A DNA stretch of 64,000 bases, from NCBI GenBank assembly GCA_900073065.1, contig FJOG01000049.1, positions 122,656 to 186,655 of the forward strand. Reading direction: 5' to 3'. Position 1 is the stretch's first letter. Each line of letters opens with the position of its first letter. Positions 58,701 to 64,000 of this stretch are shown here, piece by piece. The DNA is from Phialocephala subalpina (Eukaryota > Ascomycota > Leotiomycetes > Helotiales > Mollisiaceae). The notes beneath the pieces are model-generated. The model did no database searches, was not told the DNA's origin, and saw only the letters and a program-made list of their open reading frames with translations. Both the position numbers and the translations under genes were made by a program.

Positions 58701-59490
58701 GGGTTGTCTCTGCCTATGAATGTAATCAAAGACGAGGCACTTGAGACCATAGATCTGACAGGTATAGGTGAGACAGGTGTGACAAACCTACGTTTTATCA
58801 GAACTGATGAGAGGCAGATGACCAAGACAGTGACTACCAAAGAGCCTATTGGAATGACTCCGGTTATGTTTCCTCTGGAAGTCCAATATCTCAAGAGTTT
58901 GTTACTTTTGCCAATCATAGTGAGTTTATGAAATTCTAGTAGTTCCAGTCAGTTGGTTTAACAGCCCATATAGGTGACTGTGTCGAAGAGAGAAGGGATG
59001 GAGAGAAGAATGGAATTGATCTGGACCGTGCTAAAGACTATCGTCCAGAGCCTACACCACCTAGTCACCAGGGGCTTGTCCAACATGCCCTGTCTGATGT
59101 CATTGATCCGGCCCTGACTAATCCTGAGGGTAAGTCTTGTTGCCATTTAGCAAGCTACTTATCTAACCATTCATAGACAAATCTCTGATCGACACAGAGA
59201 TTATGCGTGTTGCTATTGCTCCCGACTTGGTTCTCGACGAGATGGAGACTGGCCCGGAGAGTGGCATGGATTCAGAAGGCGAAGAATTATACAATATTGA
59301 AGAAATCATCGGCCACAAGATGATCAAAGGAGTACGGTATTATAGGATCAAATGGGAAGGATATCCTAGCTCAGAGAACACCTGGGAACCTGTTGATGTT
59401 CTCGGGAAGTGCCAGGACCTGGTAAAAGAGTATCATAGGAACGACGAATGTCGCCGAAAAGCCAAGAGGAGAACGAGATCGAGGAAATGA
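55716..59490 (+). CDS. DUF3435 tyrosine recombinase ('captain' type) with C-terminal chromodomain
   Basis: Eight exons (55716-55876, 55931-56195, 56246-56530, 56582-56685, 56735-57090, 57145-58896, 58974-59129, 59177-59490) give about 1130 aa with every phase consistent. Residues 1-140 hold a basic SAM-like N-terminal region ([35 protein letters not shown]). The catalytic domain shows Arg206 (SAGRIGEF), His380-x-x-Arg383 (FHDTRRYG), His405 (RLGGHLKPG) and Tyr415 (RGHYLPR), the R..HxxR..H..Y set of tyrosine recombinases. A Cys/His-rich region follows ([31 protein letters not shown]), then an acidic disordered part. Residues about 1063-1115 are a chromodomain ([27 protein letters not shown]) with Tyr1065, Trp1086 and Tyr1089 as an aromatic cage. 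DUF3435 proteins mobilise Starship elements. The exon 6/7 junction is the least certain splice. Confidence 0.85.
59203..59490 (+). other. Chromodomain-coding end of the recombinase gene
   Basis: A short frame that could alone encode a 95-aa chromodomain protein from ATG 59203. The preceding exon joins it in phase across a good intron (59130-59176) and no promoter or terminator separates them, so fusion to the recombinase is preferred. A separate gene remains possible until transcripts are seen. Confidence 0.6.
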
Positions 59491-60117
59491 AAGAATTATT
59501 CAGATAACTTAGATTCAATTGATCTATAAAGCCAAATCGGATCATTGAACAACTCTGTGCGCAAAGTCTCTATACAACTGAAGTGTCTCACCATTATCTG
59601 ATCACAGAATAGAATAGAAGTAGCATCAAGTCATAAACCTTTCGAAGCTGTCTTTGAATGTTAATTTGCAAACTTCTTCGCAAGGTGCCTGATTTTGGTT
59701 CCCTTCCCATGGCGAGATGGCGAGATGGCAAGCTGGGGGTTGGGAGGTGGGAGAAGGGGTAGGGGGGCTCAGTTTCGGGGCCTCCTACCAGAGCGATCCT
59801 AACTTTAGAGCCTGCTGATGTACGCTAAATGTCGTCTATTTGGGGCGCTGCGAAATTCTCCTTCTAAATTACTTCGAGCAAAATCATTCTCAGTAACGTT
59901 ACTCTAGCTCAGTTATGTCTAGTCAAAGAGATATCGCGCCCAAATCCACAGTTGGTTGGATCGTTACAAATCGGCAAACCTTTTACCTCAACCAATATTC
60001 AACGAGAGAGCCTTTGTATCATGCATTGGACACGATTGCATATTCTGAAATGTACGAAGCCATGGACTCCGAAGAGAACGATTTAGAGATACTACTATTC
60101 TCGTCTTGCTACTACCC
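59491..60117. other. Intergenic; a short plus frame near 59915 is unconvincing
   Basis: A G-rich purine run (59725-59770) and no recognisable gene. The plus frame at 59915-60250 overlaps the end of the opposite gene and shows no family. Confidence 0.4.
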
Positions 60118-61216
60118 TTATGCCCTCTCTCCCCCTTCTTCTTCCATCAAAACCCTCCAATCAGTGTCTTTCGGCCTCCAACCCAACTTAGCCAGCTTGT
60201 CAGCTCTCGTTCTTTCACCACAACCCCACATGATAGGGCCAAACGGATGAATTTCTTTTGTGGCCCCGACCGGGATGCTTTCTACTACTCCGAGACCTAA
60301 GCGCTCACTGACAGCTTTCGCCCTTTCCATCATACTCAAGTCTCCAGTGCGCACAAAGTAGTAGCCGTCTTGATTGACTCCCACTTGTCCGCGTCTTTCG
60401 CTCCCACTCATTAGTGCCTGTTCCATCAGGAACACGACCGCATCACCCAAATCACCAATGGAAGTCCACGACCATGTTGCGGTACCATCGCCGATGACAA
60501 AGGCTCGTCCACGGCTCTTGACCGTTGTATAATAAAACGCCGCATTGCTCTCCTTCTTCAGATGGCCCTTACCCCTGCCCCACAGTTGACCGGGCGAGAC
60601 TAGTATTGTGCCCACCCCTTTGGCAACACTGTGAGCGATGATCGTTTGATCCGCGCCCGCGTGCATCCGATCCTTAGGAAGGGCTAGTATTGCATGCCCG
60701 TCGGTGACATCGCTCCAGGGACGGCTGCTCGCCCTGAGATTCCCAGTGATGGGGTTCGAGAGGTCGATAAGACTGCGCGGGCCGGTTAGGCTGATGAGAC
60801 GTGGCAGGGGCGATCCAGTGGTTGTGCGGGATGCCAACCCATCTATCATCGCGCACACGGCGGGGACATTGTCACCTCCCATGTGGATGACGAAGTCGGC
60901 CTCCGCTGCTGTGGATGTGAGGAGAGAAAGCGTAGAGAGATCGCCGATGATGGGAGTGAGATTTGAATAGACCGATTGAAGTTCTTTGGCATCCCCTTCC
61001 TGACGGATCAAAGCTTTGACGCGAACATTACGGATGTGCCTTGGAGAGACAAGAGAGGATAGTGCCGCCGACGAATCCAGTTACACCAGTGAGAAAGACA
61101 CAGTGTGATGTAGGCGTTGTTTTAGGGTCAGGCCCTAATCTGCTGTCGAGATGATCGATTCTTTCTGTCGTTGTCATGTCGAGCAAATCAAAATTCCGTT
61201 GAATGCTGTCGAGCAA
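60118..61216 (-). CDS. NAD(P)-binding Rossmann-fold protein (atypical SDR/NmrA-like) with a frame break
   Basis: The minus frame from 61216 carries HCVFLTGVTGFVGGTILSCL, the GxxGxxG dinucleotide loop of extended or atypical SDRs, about 40 residues in. At about 61025 the reading must shift by one base to continue as IRNVRVKALIRQEGDAKELQ, with no intron fitting the few available bases. The second part has IIGDLS, a DFVIHMGG stretch, PRLISLTGPRSLID, ILVSPGQLWGRGKGH and WSWTSIGDLGDAVVFLME. These match nucleoside-sugar-epimerase or NmrA-like proteins of fungi. The function is unspecified oxidoreductase or redox sensing. Either inactivated recently or an assembly indel. Confidence 0.75.
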
Positions 61217-61737
61217 GGTGTACCTCTTTTACCATCGCTCTACGAGCAGTACTTTAGCAGAGGTGGTTTCGCTAAGGCGTAAATATTATGGGGCGTGCGG
61301 GGTTGTTTTGCACTAACCAAAATCGTCACTCGCTTGGATCCGAGGTACCGACCCGCGTGGCGATCTTTACATGAATCTGCACGCCACAGCAGCCACCACG
61401 GCTAATTACGATTCCCTGTACCGTACCGAGGCCTTAGAGCTCGGATAACTCCTTTATAAGTATTAGGGATGTTATAAGCTCGGTGGTGGAGCTATAGCAG
61501 AGGAAGCCTATTATGTTATAAAAGGAGACCCTTTGCTAATCAGGCATGAGGGCGATAATGCGAAGGTGATTTTCTAGTGGGAGGGGTTTATAGTGTCCGG
61601 GAGTAATCACGGAATATAACTTATAAAAAGATGTGAGAGATATTAAGGTGTGGGCATATTTAAAGATATTTGGAGTCAAAGTACCTAGCAAATTTTCCGG
61701 CACATAGGGTTTTCCGCTATGCAGGGATAGACGTTAC
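61217..61737. other. Intergenic, nothing recognised
   Basis: Upstream of the Rossmann gene. No coding frame or structural RNA seen. Confidence 0.45.
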
Positions 61738-61938
61738 GTGAGCTCGCAGTGGCCCGGACCAGCTAATCGCGTGGCCTATCAAGGACTCGCAGACATCGGA
61801 CAATATCTTGCTTTCGAGCATATCACCTTTGTTCAAGATAGAGAAGGATATCGGAAACTGCTTGAAATCTCAAAAGTACCCCAACTCTACCAAATTATCC
61901 GACGTCTAATTGGCTTTTTAATTATAACGCCAAAATAA
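61738..61938 (+). pseudogene. Fragment resembling fungal F-box-associated proteins
   Basis: About 60 codons contain FVQDREGYRKLLEISKVPQL and IIRRLI, the kind of sequence that follows the F-box in many ascomycete proteins (a 'LLxIS..P.L...VR.L' block). It lacks a start and is cut at about 61945 by the AT-rich block. Confidence 0.35.
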
Positions 61939-61944
61939 CCCCGA

Positions 61945-63116
61945 ACGATCGAATAATATATAATACCCCGAATAATACATAGGGAAGGTTTGGAATAATA
62001 GGAATTCAATATAAAATTCGAATACGTTTAATATCGAGATTTATTAAATAATAATAATTGAAATATTTATTTTGATTATTATATTATATTAAGAAAAATA
62101 TTTTAATTTTTTATTTTTAATTTAATATTATATATTAATACTTATAGTAATATCTTTTTTTTCTAAGTATAATTTTAAGGAATTAAAAAATTAAAAATGA
62201 AATAATAAATATTTATTTTTTTATATCAAAATATAAATAATATTTATTTTTGTATATTAAAAAAACTTTATAATTTAGGAATATATAAATCTTTCCGTAG
62301 TTAAGAATTGGAAAAATCAAATCTTATAATGTATGCGTTAGCACGTGGTTGAGATATCACGTGATGCGGCTCATTAAAGGATATATAAGGTTGAATAAGC
62401 AATATTCCAATTACTTGGAATATTGAAATCTTTTAATTTAATTGATTAGTATAATTTTTATTTCCTACCCACGTTACAAATAATATATTCTTTTCATATT
62501 AATATAATTAATATGTAATTATTATCCAAAATATATATAATTTAAATTTCTAGTTTTTAAAGGAAATATTCTTATATTATAATATAAGTAATAAAAAATT
62601 ACAAATAAATTTTTTATTTTTCAAATATTATAATTATTTATAAAATTGGTTTTATTTTATTTTATATTAAAATAATATAAATACAAATTATTTTAATTAT
62701 TTTCAATTAATATTTCGTTTATTATAAAAAAATATATAATTTGATAAAAAATTTGCGAAATAAATAAGAATATTAATATAATTTTAATTTATTTATTTAT
62801 TTATTTTCTTAATATATTTTAATTAATAATTAAATCTTGTATTTTATTATTATAAAAAATACTTAAAAATAAATATAATTAACTTTGGAATTCAATTTTT
62901 CCAAATAAAATCTAATTTTAATTTATAATCGATAAACGGTTTTATTTTATTTTAATTAAATATAATTTGAATAAAATAAAATCGAAATATTTGGTTTTAA
63001 TACTTGGGTATAATAGAAATAACAAAAAATATTATAAACTTGATTTATCGAATTAAATAGATTTTCTCTAAAAATGTTTTTATTTAATAATTTAGAATAT
63101 AATATTTGGAAAAAAA
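61945..63116. repeat. AT-rich RIP-like block
   Basis: Nearly pure A/T apart from a short less-biased island at about 62330-62400 that contains two CACGTG-type words. No open frames. It abuts repeat copy 3, as the block at 1385-1830 abuts copy 1. Confidence 0.75.
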
Positions 63117-64000
63117 TGCTTCTCTCGTTCCGAAAGAAAGGGGCCCGTCCGCTTATTGGCTCGACAAGCGAGCCAGCAGACGGCCCCTTTCTTCCTCCAT
63201 TCGACGCGCATTTTGCTCCGCAGGCCTCGCAGGGGCGCCCCTGCGGGGGGCTATAAAGTCTTCGACTTTACTATAGTAGGAAGAAACCCCTTAAAGGTAG
63301 GCCCTTAAGAGTTGCGTAGCTACATAGTAAGATTTTGGTGTTCTTAGCTTCTGGTGGTGGCCTTAGTGCCTTAGGCAATAGCATTCTGGTGCTCCAACGT
63401 TCAGTGGCTTTAGTGCCTTAGGCAGAAACGAACTCCAAAGCCTCAAAATACTCCAGGGGGACACCCCTGGGACCCCTGCCTTATATCTACGTAGTAATCG
63501 ATTCAAATACCAGGGGGAGACCCCCTAGGACCCCCCTTAAAAGCTGCGCAGCTATAGAGTTATAAAGAGAGTAGGATTTTGGTGTTCTGGCGCCTGGTGG
63601 TAGCCTTAGTGCCTTAGGCAGTAGTATTTTAGTGCTCCAGCTGGTGCTCTAACTGGTGCTCCAGCGTCTGGTGGCCTTAGTGCCTTAAGTAGAAACGTAC
63701 TTCAAAGGTTTTGCGATCGCGATTTGCAGCGCGCGATTACTTATTAATTAATAACGTAATAATAGATTAATAGTTTAGTTTAAAACTTGGAAAATAAAAG
63801 CTTCTAATTAAGTTTTAACTTATTTATAAGTATAAAGTAATTTATATAAAGGGTTATATTAGTTTTTAAATAATTATAAGCAAGTTAAACTTTTAATGTT
63901 CTTAATCAGAGGTTACCGAAAGTTATATGCGGCGATATTTCTTTAGTAGACTAATCAAAGAACTATATTTGGCACCCTTATCAAAGTTTGGGAAAATCGC
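63117..64000 (+). repeat. Dispersed hairpin-rich repeat, copy 3; runs off right edge
   Basis: The most complete copy. The head has the same three foldbacks as copy 1 (arms at 63132-63193, palindrome 63229-63244, AAAGTC-TTC-GACTTT 63255-63269). Then come two internal units that each carry TTTTGGTGTTC..GCCTTAGTGCCTTA..GTAGAAACG- or GCAGAAACG-like sequence (about 63330-63430 and 63575-63695). The tail matches copy 2 (ACTTATTAATTAATAACGTA, GTTTGGGAAAATCG). The palindrome AGCTGCGCAGCT lies at about 63541. No protein-coding capacity is seen. Confidence 0.8.

Overview
The window reads as nuclear DNA of a filamentous ascomycete (Pezizomycotina). The genes have short introns, mostly 45-80 nt, with GT-AG ends and CTAAC-like branch sites. 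The protein families are fungal: HET, 2EXR, Zn2Cys6, Pth11-like rhodopsin, F-box, BTB, DUF2470 and DUF3435. Blocks of extreme AT/TA bias inside repeats look like the product of repeat-induced point mutation (RIP). I cannot name the species.

Layout. 0-8 kb is an accessory edge. It holds an edge-truncated DUF2235 hydrolase, a degraded C2H2 (DUF3505-like) gene, an AT-rich block next to a hairpin-rich dispersed repeat, an intact Pth11-like receptor gene, a truncated HET fragment and two head-to-head broken genes. 8-26 kb is gene-rich and mostly intact: a dehydrogenase with one frame break, a Zn2Cys6 regulator, a short-chain dehydrogenase, a sugar-type MFS carrier, an SGNH hydrolase, a DAL5-type MFS carrier, a DHA2 MFS exporter and a DUF2470 membrane protein. 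The mix of a regulator, oxidoreductases, an esterase and transporters could be a small catabolic or metabolite cluster, but that is inference. 26-36 kb holds two tandem F-box/LRR-like paralogues, a pyruvate-decarboxylase-type enzyme, a decayed F-box gene, a second copy of the dispersed repeat and a Ser/Thr-rich membrane glycoprotein.

36-46 kb is a Russian-doll insertion. A BTB/POZ gene is split by an element of about 0.8 kb with terminal inverted repeats. That element is itself split by an 8.5-kb RIP-degraded Ty3/Gypsy chromovirus with 167-bp LTRs and a perfect AATTA target duplication. The 3' part of the BTB gene resumes on the far side.

46-54 kb contains a 2EXR-domain gene with frame breaks, a chimeric relic (a Zn2Cys6 first exon joined to a ferric-reductase C-terminal half, with a GC-AG intron), a candidate hairpin element and an intact HET gene. 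54-64 kb contains the most interesting gene. It is an eight-exon DUF3435 tyrosine recombinase (the 'captain' family of Starship giant transposons), about 1130 aa, with the R..HxxR..H..Y residues in place and a C-terminal chromodomain whose aromatic cage is kept. After it come a frame-broken Rossmann-fold gene, a small gene fragment, another AT-rich block and a third copy of the dispersed repeat, which runs off the right edge.

Several accessory genes carry single frame breaks with otherwise well-kept reading. Real pseudogenes and residual assembly indels cannot be told apart from the sequence alone.
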